A stretch of 64,000 nucleotides of DNA from Flavobacteriales bacterium (GTDB taxonomy: Bacteria > Bacteroidota > Bacteroidia > Flavobacteriales_D > Sanyastnellaceae), in contig CANIBZ010000007.1 in assembly GCA_947466425.1 (NCBI GenBank), forward strand, positions 1-64,000, read 5' to 3'. Made by a program: the position numbers and the translations under genes. Below are positions 45,561-53,154 of the stretch, piece after piece (the stretch's first letter is position 1; the number at the start of each line of letters is the position of its first letter). A model generated the notes under the pieces. It saw only the letters and a list, made by a program, of their open reading frames with translations. It made no database searches and was not told where the DNA came from.

Positions 45561-46565
45561 ATGAAACAGACAGTAAAAGAGAAACAAATCATTAAGGAAA
45601 TTAATCAGCTACTTCCAAGTGTGACGATTAATTCTGCAAGAAAAGGTAATGTTAATGAGGTTAATCAATCTCATTTTTTCATTCCAACTGACAATAAATA
45701 TTTAGAACAAAGTGAATATTTTTATAAAGGTCGTTTGCGCTTCATTCATTTTACAAACTTGATTGCTATTCAGTCTATAATCACAGGTCGTAGCCTTCGA
45801 CTTTACAACCTTCGTAACCTAAATGATCCAAGAGAATATTCTTTTGCTGGGGACTTGATCACTACAGATGCTGACAGGCGAAAGGATGCAAAAGATAATT
45901 TTTACTTGTTATCAATGTGTGAAAAATCTTTATTGACGAGCAAAGACACAAAAGAGATTGAATTTAACATGTGGCGGCTTTATGGAAATAATGGAGAGGG
46001 GGTAGCCATTGAATTAAGTTTTGACGAAAGTCAGCCTGTGAATTGGAATGATTATTTTCTCTCCAAAGTTCTTTATGGTGCTTCATCAATGACAAATCTT
46101 AAAGGGTTAAACAAACTTCAATCACAACTTGAAAATTCAAAGCCGCAAGTATCTGTTGACTTAGGTCAAATAGTTTGCTTTCATAAATCTCGGCTATTTA
46201 AACTTGAACAAGAAGCACGGTTACTCTTTGATCATAGGAAAATTAAGGCAGTTGGACCGACGACTTATTCATTTAAAAATGAGGTTACATCACCAATTAT
46301 TCGAACGGACATTTCCAAGTATTCAAATAGGACGCATACAATAAAGTATTTAGAACTTCCAATTTATCACTCAAAGTTTAAATCTATTTCGGACGAAGCA
46401 AAAATCCCCATCCCGAAAATTGAAAAAATTATTTTAGGTTATCAATTTAAAGACAACTTTGAACCCGTTGCAAATCATTTAAAAGACTTGTGCAATAGGC
46501 AACTTGGCTATGTGCCTAAAATTGAGAAATCACGACTAACAAAATGGTATCACGATTCTCAATAA
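45561..46565 (+). CDS. DUF2971-domain protein
   Basis: A 334-residue soluble protein. FIHFTNLIAIQSIITGRSLR and LRNLNDPREYSF, then MCEKS, NMWRLYGNNGEGVAIELSF and later VCFHKSRLFKLEQEARLLFD match the DUF2971 family, whose biochemical role is undefined; members are often found in accessory and defense-associated regions. The N-terminal 50 residues precede the domain. It is flanked by arrays E and F, with no partner gene. Confidence 0.78.
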   Translation: MKQTVKEKQIIKEINQLLPSVTINSARKGNVNEVNQSHFFIPTDNKYLEQSEYFYKGRLRFIHFTNLIAIQSIITGRSLRLYNLRNLNDPREYSFAGDLITTDADRRKDAKDNFYLLSMCEKSLLTSKDTKEIEFNMWRLYGNNGEGVAIELSFDESQPVNWNDYFLSKVLYGASSMTNLKGLNKLQSQLENSKPQVSVDLGQIVCFHKSRLFKLEQEARLLFDHRKIKAVGPTTYSFKNEVTSPIIRTDISKYSNRTHTIKYLELPIYHSKFKSISDEAKIPIPKIEKIILGYQFKDNFEPVANHLKDLCNRQLGYVPKIEKSRLTKWYHDSQ

Positions 46566-46628
46566 AGTTTAATACAAATTCAGATGGCCAACATTTTGGA
46601 CTGACAAATGGAATATTGTCCTAAGAGC

Positions 46629-46676
46629 GTCCAACCACCTCCAACCCAACCACCAAAGGCATTTTATTTCCGAAAT
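46629..46676. repeat. 48-bp direct repeat, copy 1 (copy of a gene end)
   Basis: This matches 47270-47317, the 3' end of the SAM methyltransferase gene, with 4 mismatches. On the minus strand it encodes NKMPLVVGLEVVGRS and a stop, versus NKMPLVFALEVVGQR in the intact gene. The 641-bp interval between copies contains array F and the second PIN relic, so it looks like an insertion at the gene end with duplication. Confidence 0.85.
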
Positions 46677-46725
46677 TTTTCCCGCAAAAAGGTAAGAGAA
46701 GTTAAGAAAAGGTAAGATAGGGGAA

Positions 46726-46875
46726 GAATGTCTTTCAGACGAATGCCCTTTGAACGAATGTCTACGACTTTTCTTTCTTTTTTCTATAATCGTCCAAGAC
46801 ATTCGCGAAGCATTCCTCGAAGAGATTCGCCTAACAGGCATTCAGGACCTATTTCCGGCTATTCGTTCCAAGCTT
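46726..46875. repeat. GAAT mini-hairpin array F, facing pair
   Basis: Left half: GTCT-TTC-AGAC, GAAT, a mismatched GCCCTTTGAAC, GAAT, GTC-TAC-GAC. After a T/C-rich 20-bp centre the right half is inverted, with ATTC spacers: GTC-CAA-GAC, GC-GAA-GC, CTC-GAA-GAG, GCCT-AAC-AGGC, AGG-A-CCT. The mirrored layout is unique here. The gap 46566-46973 contains only this array, a purine-rich tract and the gene-end copy. Confidence 0.85.
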
Positions 46876-46973
46876 TTCGCTTCGCTCAAAGGCTTTCCAC
46901 TGCTATCCGGGGTATTTTTAGATTCTGCTATAATTTACCGACTCACTGAACAACTAAAATTGTATTTTTAAAA

Positions 46974-47126
46974 ATGATAATAGCAGACTTTTTAGTTAGC
47001 TGGAACTTTAAACACATAGTGAACATTGAAAGAATAAGGGGTTACAATTCTATCAACATCAAAAATGGTTACAAGCAATTAGAAATACGTTCACCAAGAG
47101 AATTTGAAAAATATGAAGACGACTGA
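46974..47126 (+). pseudogene. 3' remnant of a PIN-domain toxin gene (50 aa)
   Basis: A 50-residue reading frame, too short for the track: MIIADFLVSWNFKHIVNIER then IRGYNSINIKNGYKQLEIRS and PREFEKYEDD. It matches the C-terminal third of a PIN-type toxin family. The N-terminal catalytic acidic residues are missing because upstream sequence is array F. It overlaps the antitoxin-like gene by 14 bp. It might still be translated from its own ATG. Confidence 0.65.
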
Positions 47127-47265
47127 AAAATCTTTTGACGCTGTAAAATTTATGCGTGAACAGCGTGACAAATTGAGCGAGGAGTTATCTAAGATGACAA
47201 AAGAAGAAATTTTAGAATACTTCAAGAAACGCAAGACACGGGCGACAATTAAGCCCTGTGCTTAA
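47113..47265 (+). CDS. Small antitoxin-like protein (50 aa), orphan copy 2
   Basis: A 50-residue ORF below the track cutoff: KSFDAVKFMREQRDKLSEEL then MTKEEILEYFKKRK. It clearly resembles the protein at 43245 (FDAxKxMRxxRDKLS and MTxEE). Overlap with the PIN fragment mirrors that locus. It ends 4 bp inside the convergent methyltransferase stop. Confidence 0.68.
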   Translation: MKTTEKSFDAVKFMREQRDKLSEELSKMTKEEILEYFKKRKTRATIKPCA

Positions 47266-48062
47266 CGCTGCCCAACCACCTCCAACGCAAACACCAACGG
47301 CATTTTATTTCCGAAGTGCTTGACGCGGAATTTGCCAGGTTCGAATTCTTCGGCGTGCTTGAAACAGGCGTATGGAGAAAAATCGAATTCTTGAAATTGA
47401 GTTAGCTGAAGGCCTTGTCCTAGAAGCGATGTAAGGACTTCGCTGGTGGAGTGGTTCCAATAAGCGCAAGTGATTTCAATGTCGGAAGTGGGGTCGGCGT
47501 AAGTGCCGGTGCTGGTTTCAATATCGGGTCCAGCATTGAAGTAATTGTATCCCAACGTTTGAAAGTCGTTGTCGAACATCCACATGACCGGATGAAATTC
47601 AACGAAAATAAATTTGCCCGAAGGCTTCAAGAAATGAGAAACAACTTCCGCCCAAAGATGTAAATCGGGCAGCCATCCAATGGTTCCGTAACTGGTGAAC
47701 ACGATGTCGAATTTTTTGTCGAGATGATCCTTCAAATCATACACATTGCAACAAACAAACTCGGCGTTCAAATTCATTTGCGCGTTTAGCTCTCTCGCTT
47801 TTTCAATGGCCGTGTCTGAAAGATCCACTCCCGTTACTTCAGCACCCATTCGCGATAGCGAGAGCGAGTCTTGTCCGAAGTGACACTGCAAATGCAAAAT
47901 AGATTTACCGCGGATGTCGCCCAACAAATTCAATTCAATTTCATTCAACGAAGTTTTTCCATTCAGAAATTCTTCCAAAAAATAAAAATCAGATTTCATG
48001 TGAACAGCAACACGCTTGTTCCATGAGGTTCTATTCATTTCAAACAATTCGCTCTGTTTCAT
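47262..48062 (-). CDS. SAM-dependent methyltransferase
   Basis: A 266-residue class I methyltransferase with SAM motif GKSILHLQCHFGQDSLSLSR, acidic VTGVDLSDTAIEKARELN, and motif IV FDIVFTSYGTIGWLPDL. It probably methylates a small molecule; the substrate is not identifiable. It is the last gene of an operon with murQ and a hypothetical gene (1-bp overlap). Its 3' end is duplicated 641 bp away. Confidence 0.9.
   Translation of the reverse strand: MKQSELFEMNRTSWNKRVAVHMKSDFYFLEEFLNGKTSLNEIELNLLGDIRGKSILHLQCHFGQDSLSLSRMGAEVTGVDLSDTAIEKARELNAQMNLNAEFVCCNVYDLKDHLDKKFDIVFTSYGTIGWLPDLHLWAEVVSHFLKPSGKFIFVEFHPVMWMFDNDFQTLGYNYFNAGPDIETSTGTYADPTSDIEITCAYWNHSTSEVLTSLLGQGLQLTQFQEFDFSPYACFKHAEEFEPGKFRVKHFGNKMPLVFALEVVGQR
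47270..47317. repeat. 48-bp direct repeat, copy 2 (inside the methyltransferase gene)
   Basis: The intact copy covers the last 16 codons of the methyltransferase. Its counterpart lies at 46629-46676 in the same orientation; together they bracket array F and a PIN relic with its antitoxin. Confidence 0.85.
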
Positions 48063-48634
48063 TATCCTATTCGTTTAACAACACTTGCACTTATTTTTTC
48101 ATAGAACTGATGCGGATGTTGCGTGCGCCAATTCACTTCGTTCAAATTTCCACCCGAAACAAAATATTGATCAATGTAAGCCTTTGAAAAATCTTCCAAT
48201 ACGTGATCTCTGAAATTCACCAAGGCAATCCATCCATCGTCATCGTTCACATCTTCAAACCACTCTTCGTAATAACAATCGTCGCTCGTATGGAAGTTCA
48301 AAACATTTTCACCAATGAAAATGAATTTCGTTATTCCTGAATGAATCAAATGATCGGCGAATTCTCTCTTCAAAAACATGATGTCGTTGTACAACAAGTC
48401 GTTCCATTCGCCAATCAATTCAACAATCGCATAACCCTCGCCGTAATGGGCGAAGAGCAATTTCACAAATAGCGTTTGACTGCCAATGTTGTCCCACTGC
48501 GGATGAATATAGAAATCGTAAATCTTGTTGCTGAATTCGAATTCAGAATACTCCTGGTTGTAAAACGGAGAAAGCTCATCTTCCTCAGCGCAATACAATC
48601 CCCTCCAATTATAATAGGGCTCTAACGTGTGCAT
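48062..48634 (-). CDS. Conserved hypothetical protein
   Basis: A 190-residue acidic, soluble protein rich in Tyr, Trp and Asp (MHTLEPYYNWRGLYCAEEDE, TSDDCYYEEWFEDVNDDDGW). No membrane segment, signal peptide or recognised domain. It sits between murQ (1 bp gap) and a methyltransferase (1-bp overlap), so it is expressed with them; function is unknown. Confidence 0.75.
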   Translation of the reverse strand: MHTLEPYYNWRGLYCAEEDELSPFYNQEYSEFEFSNKIYDFYIHPQWDNIGSQTLFVKLLFAHYGEGYAIVELIGEWNDLLYNDIMFLKREFADHLIHSGITKFIFIGENVLNFHTSDDCYYEEWFEDVNDDDGWIALVNFRDHVLEDFSKAYIDQYFVSGGNLNEVNWRTQHPHQFYEKISASVVKRIG

Positions 48635-48635
48635 G

Positions 48636-49439
48636 TTATTTTTTCAACGAGTCAACGGCTAATCTAACGCTTCCTTCTTTCAACAAAAGTGCTTTCGCTT
48701 CCTGTGCATTCAATCCTGTTTCTTCCATCACCATGCGCGTGCCTCGATCGACCAATTTGTAGTTGGAAAGCTGCATGTCTACCATCTTGTTTCCCTTCAC
48801 ATGTCCGAGTTGAATGAAGGTGCAGGTGGTAAGCATGTTCAACACTAACTTCTGCGCGGTTCCACTTTTTAATCTTGTACTTCCTGTTACGAACTCAGGT
48901 CCCACAACCACTTCAACAGGGAATTTCGAAACAGCTGCAACAGCCGATCCCGCGTTGCAAACCACACATCCGGTTGAAATGCCTTCTTCGTTGCATTTCT
49001 TCAAAGCTCCAATGACATAGGGTGTTCTTCCCGACGCAGCAATTCCAACCACCACATCATTTTGAGTTATGTTGAAGGTCCGAAGGTCTTTCCAGCCTTG
49101 CTCTTCATCGTCTTCAGCGAATTCAACAGCTTTGCGAATGGCGCCGTCGCCTCCGGCAATAATTCCGATCACTCTTCCGAAGTCTACTCCGAAAGTTGGC
49201 GGACATTCAGATGCGTCAACAATACCAAGCCTTCCGCTGGTGCCTGCGCCCATGTAAAACAGTCTTCCGCCTTGTTTCATTTTCGAAACAATTTCAGCAA
49301 TCAAATTTTCAATTTGTGGAAGCGAAGCCGCCACGGCCTCAGGCACAGAGCGGTCTTCCGTATTCATGCCCTGAAGCAATTCCGAAATGGATTTACGTTC
49401 GAGTTCGTTGTGATGGCTTGCAGATTCGGTTGTTGACAT
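48636..49439 (-). CDS. murQ: N-acetylmuramic acid 6-phosphate etherase
   Basis: A 267-residue SIS-domain lyase. It cleaves the D-lactyl ether of MurNAc-6-P, giving GlcNAc-6-P, in cell-wall recycling. Motifs are FYMGAGTSGRLGIVDASECP and FGVDFGRVIGIIAGGD, with VGIAASGRTPYVIGAL and ATCS-like VVGPEFVTGSTRLKSGTAQK. It is the first gene of a three-gene operon. The C-terminal UBA-like helical end (LNAQEAKALLLKEGSVRLAV) is also as in MurQ. Confidence 0.94.
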   Translation of the reverse strand: MSTTESASHHNELERKSISELLQGMNTEDRSVPEAVAASLPQIENLIAEIVSKMKQGGRLFYMGAGTSGRLGIVDASECPPTFGVDFGRVIGIIAGGDGAIRKAVEFAEDDEEQGWKDLRTFNITQNDVVVGIAASGRTPYVIGALKKCNEEGISTGCVVCNAGSAVAAVSKFPVEVVVGPEFVTGSTRLKSGTAQKLVLNMLTTCTFIQLGHVKGNKMVDMQLSNYKLVDRGTRMVMEETGLNAQEAKALLLKEGSVRLAVDSLKK

Positions 49440-49550
49440 GATAATTGTTTTTCAACACGAAGGTAAGAAAGGTGTTCACAACCCGTTTCATTTAGAATTA
49501 AATCTTAATGAGTGATTGTTTATTTTCGAAAGAGTAAAATGCAAATTTAT

Positions 49551-51170
49551 ATGAAGAAAATTCTTGGATTAATGTTGGTGCTTTTCACTTCGGTGACGGC
49601 CTTCACACAAACAGACTCTACTATTACTGGCGATGTAGATGTGGCTGCAAATGCAACGAAAATGCTAACTGCGGAGCACGAATATGTAACAGGAAATATG
49701 CGTGGGGCCCTTACGATTTTTCGCGAAGTGTTAGCGAATGATCCAAGGAACTACAAGGCCCAATTGGGTGAAGCGGAATGTTACTACAACTTGAAAAAAT
49801 ATTCGGACGCATTCAAATCATTGGATAAAGCAACGAAAATTAAAGCTGGTGAAGAAAGGAAGGAGTTGATCTTGTTTTATGCCAAGTGTTATCACAGAAC
49901 AGGAGAGTTGGACAAGGCCATTGAAAAATACAACGCCTATTTGAAATTGGAAAAACCCAAATCTTATGAAGCGGAAGAGGCAACTAAGTACATACGTGAA
50001 TGCGAGTTCGCAAAACGTAAAATGGAAAAGCCCGCAGATGTTACCATGACTAATTTAGGAGGTGCCATTAATTCACGCTTGGAAGAATACGCTCCGAGTA
50101 TTACGGCAGATGGAAAGATGATTGTTTTCACGTCACGTCGCGACAACACCACTTCTCCGCCAGAGCGCATGGGAAAGAACATTGACGAGAAAGGAGATTA
50201 TAAGTTTTATGAAGATATCTATTTCAGTGTTATTGATTCTGTAACCGGTGAATGGAGTGATTGCGAGCAGTTACCAGGTTATGTGAATACAAATTATCAC
50301 GATGCGGTGTTGAGCATTGTTCCTGATGGATCTATGATCTATGTTTATAAGAACGATGGAGATAATGCTGGAGATATTTTCTATTCGAAAAAAGGAGAAA
50401 CGAAGTGGCGCGAAGCCGAGCGCTTGCCGAAGAGCATTAACTCGACGTATTTTGAAAGTAGCGTTTCTCAAACAGCCGATGGTTCTAGGTTGTACTTCAT
50501 CAGTGAACGTCAGACAGGTCTCGGACGTGGTGATATTTACTATTCTGAAAAGTCAGGTTCTGGTTGGGGAAAACCAACGAATATGGGTCCGGTAATTAAT
50601 ACGCCTTACGATGAGAAATTTGTATTTATTCATCCGAATGGAAAGACCTTGTTCTTCGCATCTGAAGGACATCTAGGCATGGGCAGTTACGACATCTTTA
50701 AAACGGAACTCGTAAATGGCGTTTGGTCGAAGCCAGTGAATTTGGGGTATCCGATTAATACCGTAAACGAAGAGTCTACTTTTTCCCTTACTGCTGACAA
50801 CAAAAACATGTATATCGCTGCAGAGTATAAAGATTCATATGGCGATAGAGATATTTATAAATTGGATATTTCACGTTACGCATTAATGAGCGAGGGTTAT
50901 GAAAAAAGTGTTTACGCTCAATTAATTGCCATTGTTGAGGACGCTAACGGAAAACCATTTAAAGGTGTTAAGATTAAAGTGGAAGATTTGGATTCCGGTG
51001 AAATTCAAAATGGAGAAACGGATAAAGCTGGTTATTGCCGCGTGAATGTTCAAGGTGGAAAAAGCTACAAGGTAACAGCAGAGAAAGATGAGAAGAAATT
51101 TTCGGAAGAAGTGAAGATTGAAATGAAGAACAGCGGTGAAACCATTCGTAAATGGGAGATTAAACTCTAA
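49551..51170 (+). CDS. TPR-PD40-CRD envelope protein (PorE-related, no OmpA domain)
   Basis: About 539 residues from MKKILGLMLVLFTSVTAFTQ (signal peptide); the track start lies 13 codons upstream. TPR helices at about 30-140 (AQLGEAECYYNLKKYSDAFK) are followed by PD40 propeller repeats (SITADGKMIVFTSRRDNT, VSQTADGSRLYFISERQTGL, HPNGKTLFFASEGHLGMG) and a C-terminal regulatory-like beta domain. Compared with the PorE-like protein at 29.3 kb the OmpA peptidoglycan module is absent. A TATTTTCG box lies 21 bp upstream. Role in T9SS or envelope is inferred. Confidence 0.82.
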   Translation: MKKILGLMLVLFTSVTAFTQTDSTITGDVDVAANATKMLTAEHEYVTGNMRGALTIFREVLANDPRNYKAQLGEAECYYNLKKYSDAFKSLDKATKIKAGEERKELILFYAKCYHRTGELDKAIEKYNAYLKLEKPKSYEAEEATKYIRECEFAKRKMEKPADVTMTNLGGAINSRLEEYAPSITADGKMIVFTSRRDNTTSPPERMGKNIDEKGDYKFYEDIYFSVIDSVTGEWSDCEQLPGYVNTNYHDAVLSIVPDGSMIYVYKNDGDNAGDIFYSKKGETKWREAERLPKSINSTYFESSVSQTADGSRLYFISERQTGLGRGDIYYSEKSGSGWGKPTNMGPVINTPYDEKFVFIHPNGKTLFFASEGHLGMGSYDIFKTELVNGVWSKPVNLGYPINTVNEESTFSLTADNKNMYIAAEYKDSYGDRDIYKLDISRYALMSEGYEKSVYAQLIAIVEDANGKPFKGVKIKVEDLDSGEIQNGETDKAGYCRVNVQGGKSYKVTAEKDEKKFSEEVKIEMKNSGETIRKWEIKL

Positions 51171-53083
51171 TTGCCTATTTGTTTGAACTGTGAAGTGAAG
51201 GATTTCAAATCCTTCCACCACGAATAATCTTTTGCGTAGATGGCGTTCATTTGTTGGACGCCATCTTCGTTTAGAACAACAGCGTTTTTATTCGGAGTCA
51301 AAATTCCAGATTTTATTTTTGGAAGTTGACTTGCAAATTCAGCACTTACTTTTCCGTATCCCACCCACGATCTTTTTCCAACAAAAACCTTTAACGCATT
51401 GCTGAAAGCCGATGCTGGTTTTGAAGTGAAAAGAACAGAAGGAAAAAGAAGTAGCGTGAAGAAAGAACTAATGAAATCGAATGCGCGTTTTTGGCGTTTG
51501 TTCAGTGTGTTCGAAATGGAGTTCACAGTAACGAAGAAGCCTTCTGTAGCGCTTTGTATATGCTGACTTCCAATGATGAATAAGCTTTCGGGCGGTGCAA
51601 TTTTGAATTCAAGTTGAAGGGAAGAAAGCGTACCCATTTCCGAAATAATTTCACTGCTGCTTAAGTCTTTCGCACAGAAAATAATTTCCTGAATTTTGTG
51701 AATGCGAACATATTCGAAAAGCGAAAGACTGCGCGATTTTTCTGAATTCATTTGCTCGAAAGAAGCAATGGGATAATCTATCTGATGTAAAAAAGTTTGA
51801 ACGCGTGTACCTTCTTCTTCCGAACCGATGAGCAAAATTCTCTTTTTCGGATTGCCTTGCCAATTCCACTTTCCTGAAATGATTTTGCTGAACAACGCGT
51901 GTATAAGGGGAAGTGAAACAATAGCAAACAATGCGCTCAAAAGAATTACGATTCGCGAAAAGCGAATGGTTTCTGGAAGAAGTGAATAAATGAGCAGTGT
52001 AATAATTGAAACCAAAAGAACCGGCTTTAGCGTGCGCTGCGGAAAGACGGGCTTGTCATAAGCGCCATTCAACCAATTTCCAATTAAAGTAAATGCTGTG
52101 ATAACACTAGCCGTGATTAGCATGAGTGAACCGTCGAAATTTTTCGATTGCCATTGCGAATAGTGATCGGCGAAGGTGTAGATTCCCATGCTGAGAACTG
52201 CTGCATCTGCAAGGGGCAGAAGGCTTGCTGTAACAACGCGTGATACGATGGAAACCGAAGCGCGCATCCACACGGCCATCTGAATAAAGAACGAAAACCA
52301 TTTTGCATGCGACGCAGAAAAGTGTTTGCGAGCGAAGATGATCATAGCATTGTAGAACACATAGACGTAATTCAAACTACCTTTCTTCGTACTCTCTCCT
52401 TTGTAGTGAATAATGCTGGTTTCAGGAAAATAATAATTCTTCCATCCGCCTTGAATAATGCGCCAACTCAAATCAATATCTTCTCCGTACATAAAGAATG
52501 CTTCGTCTAACAAGCCCACTTGATCCAAAGCTTTCTTCCGCATGAACATAAATGCTCCAGCTAGAATTTCAATCTCGCATGTTTCATCGTAGCTGAGATG
52601 TCCTAAATAATACCGATTGAATTTTTTGCTTTTTGGAAATATTTTCGAGATTCCAAAAATCTTATAAAAACTTGTTTCAGGAGTAGGAAGTCCGCGTTTC
52701 GATTCAGGAAGTAAAATTCCTTTTCCGTCTACCATGGGAACGCCTAGTCCGCCTGCTTCCGGATGTGCATCCATGAAGTGAAGCACTTTCGAAAAAGTGT
52801 CTTCCTTCACAACGGTATCAGGATTCAACAAAAGAATATATTCTCCTTTGGCAATGCGCATACCTTGGTTGTTGGCTTTGGAAAAACCTGTGTTGTCTTT
52901 GTTGGCAATGAGATTCACCCAAGGGAATTTCTCTTCCACCATTTCATTCGAACCGTCAACGCTGTTGTTGTCCACAACAATCACTTCAACATCTATTCCG
53001 CGCATAGCAGCGTAAACAGAAGCGAGGCATTGTTCAAGGAAATACTTGACGTTGTAGTTTACTATGATGACGGTTAAACGCAT
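51167..53083 (-). CDS. GT2 glycosyltransferase fused to polyprenyl-transferase-like membrane module
   Basis: A 638-residue protein. Residues 1-240 are a GT2 domain: VIIVNYNVKYFLEQCLASV, VVDNNSVDGSNEMV, LLLNPDTVVK and DIDLSWRI. Transmembrane helices at about 265-400 follow, then a Rossmann-like stretch (KKRILLIGSEEEGTRVQTFL) and KRAFDFISSFFTLLLFPS, a helix like the start of bacterial sugar transferases, but the catalytic residues that follow in those are not seen. So the second half resembles a degraded polyprenyl-phosphate sugar transferase. The gene overlaps the end of the convergent TPR/PD40 gene by 4 bp. Confidence 0.78.
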   Translation of the reverse strand: MRLTVIIVNYNVKYFLEQCLASVYAAMRGIDVEVIVVDNNSVDGSNEMVEEKFPWVNLIANKDNTGFSKANNQGMRIAKGEYILLLNPDTVVKEDTFSKVLHFMDAHPEAGGLGVPMVDGKGILLPESKRGLPTPETSFYKIFGISKIFPKSKKFNRYYLGHLSYDETCEIEILAGAFMFMRKKALDQVGLLDEAFFMYGEDIDLSWRIIQGGWKNYYFPETSIIHYKGESTKKGSLNYVYVFYNAMIIFARKHFSASHAKWFSFFIQMAVWMRASVSIVSRVVTASLLPLADAAVLSMGIYTFADHYSQWQSKNFDGSLMLITASVITAFTLIGNWLNGAYDKPVFPQRTLKPVLLVSIITLLIYSLLPETIRFSRIVILLSALFAIVSLPLIHALFSKIISGKWNWQGNPKKRILLIGSEEEGTRVQTFLHQIDYPIASFEQMNSEKSRSLSLFEYVRIHKIQEIIFCAKDLSSSEIISEMGTLSSLQLEFKIAPPESLFIIGSQHIQSATEGFFVTVNSISNTLNKRQKRAFDFISSFFTLLLFPSVLFTSKPASAFSNALKVFVGKRSWVGYGKVSAEFASQLPKIKSGILTPNKNAVVLNEDGVQQMNAIYAKDYSWWKDLKSFTSQFKQIGN

Positions 53084-53154
53084 GGGACGGCAATTTACTA
53101 TCTTTTAACGAATTCTTCAGTCATTTCGTGCAGGGAATGAATACATTTAACCCC

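Noticed and set aside
37101-46875. Insertion sequence or transposase
   Set aside because: No DDE, HUH or serine/tyrosine recombinase reading frame was found in any frame of the track, and arrays have no consistent terminal inverted repeats or target duplications.
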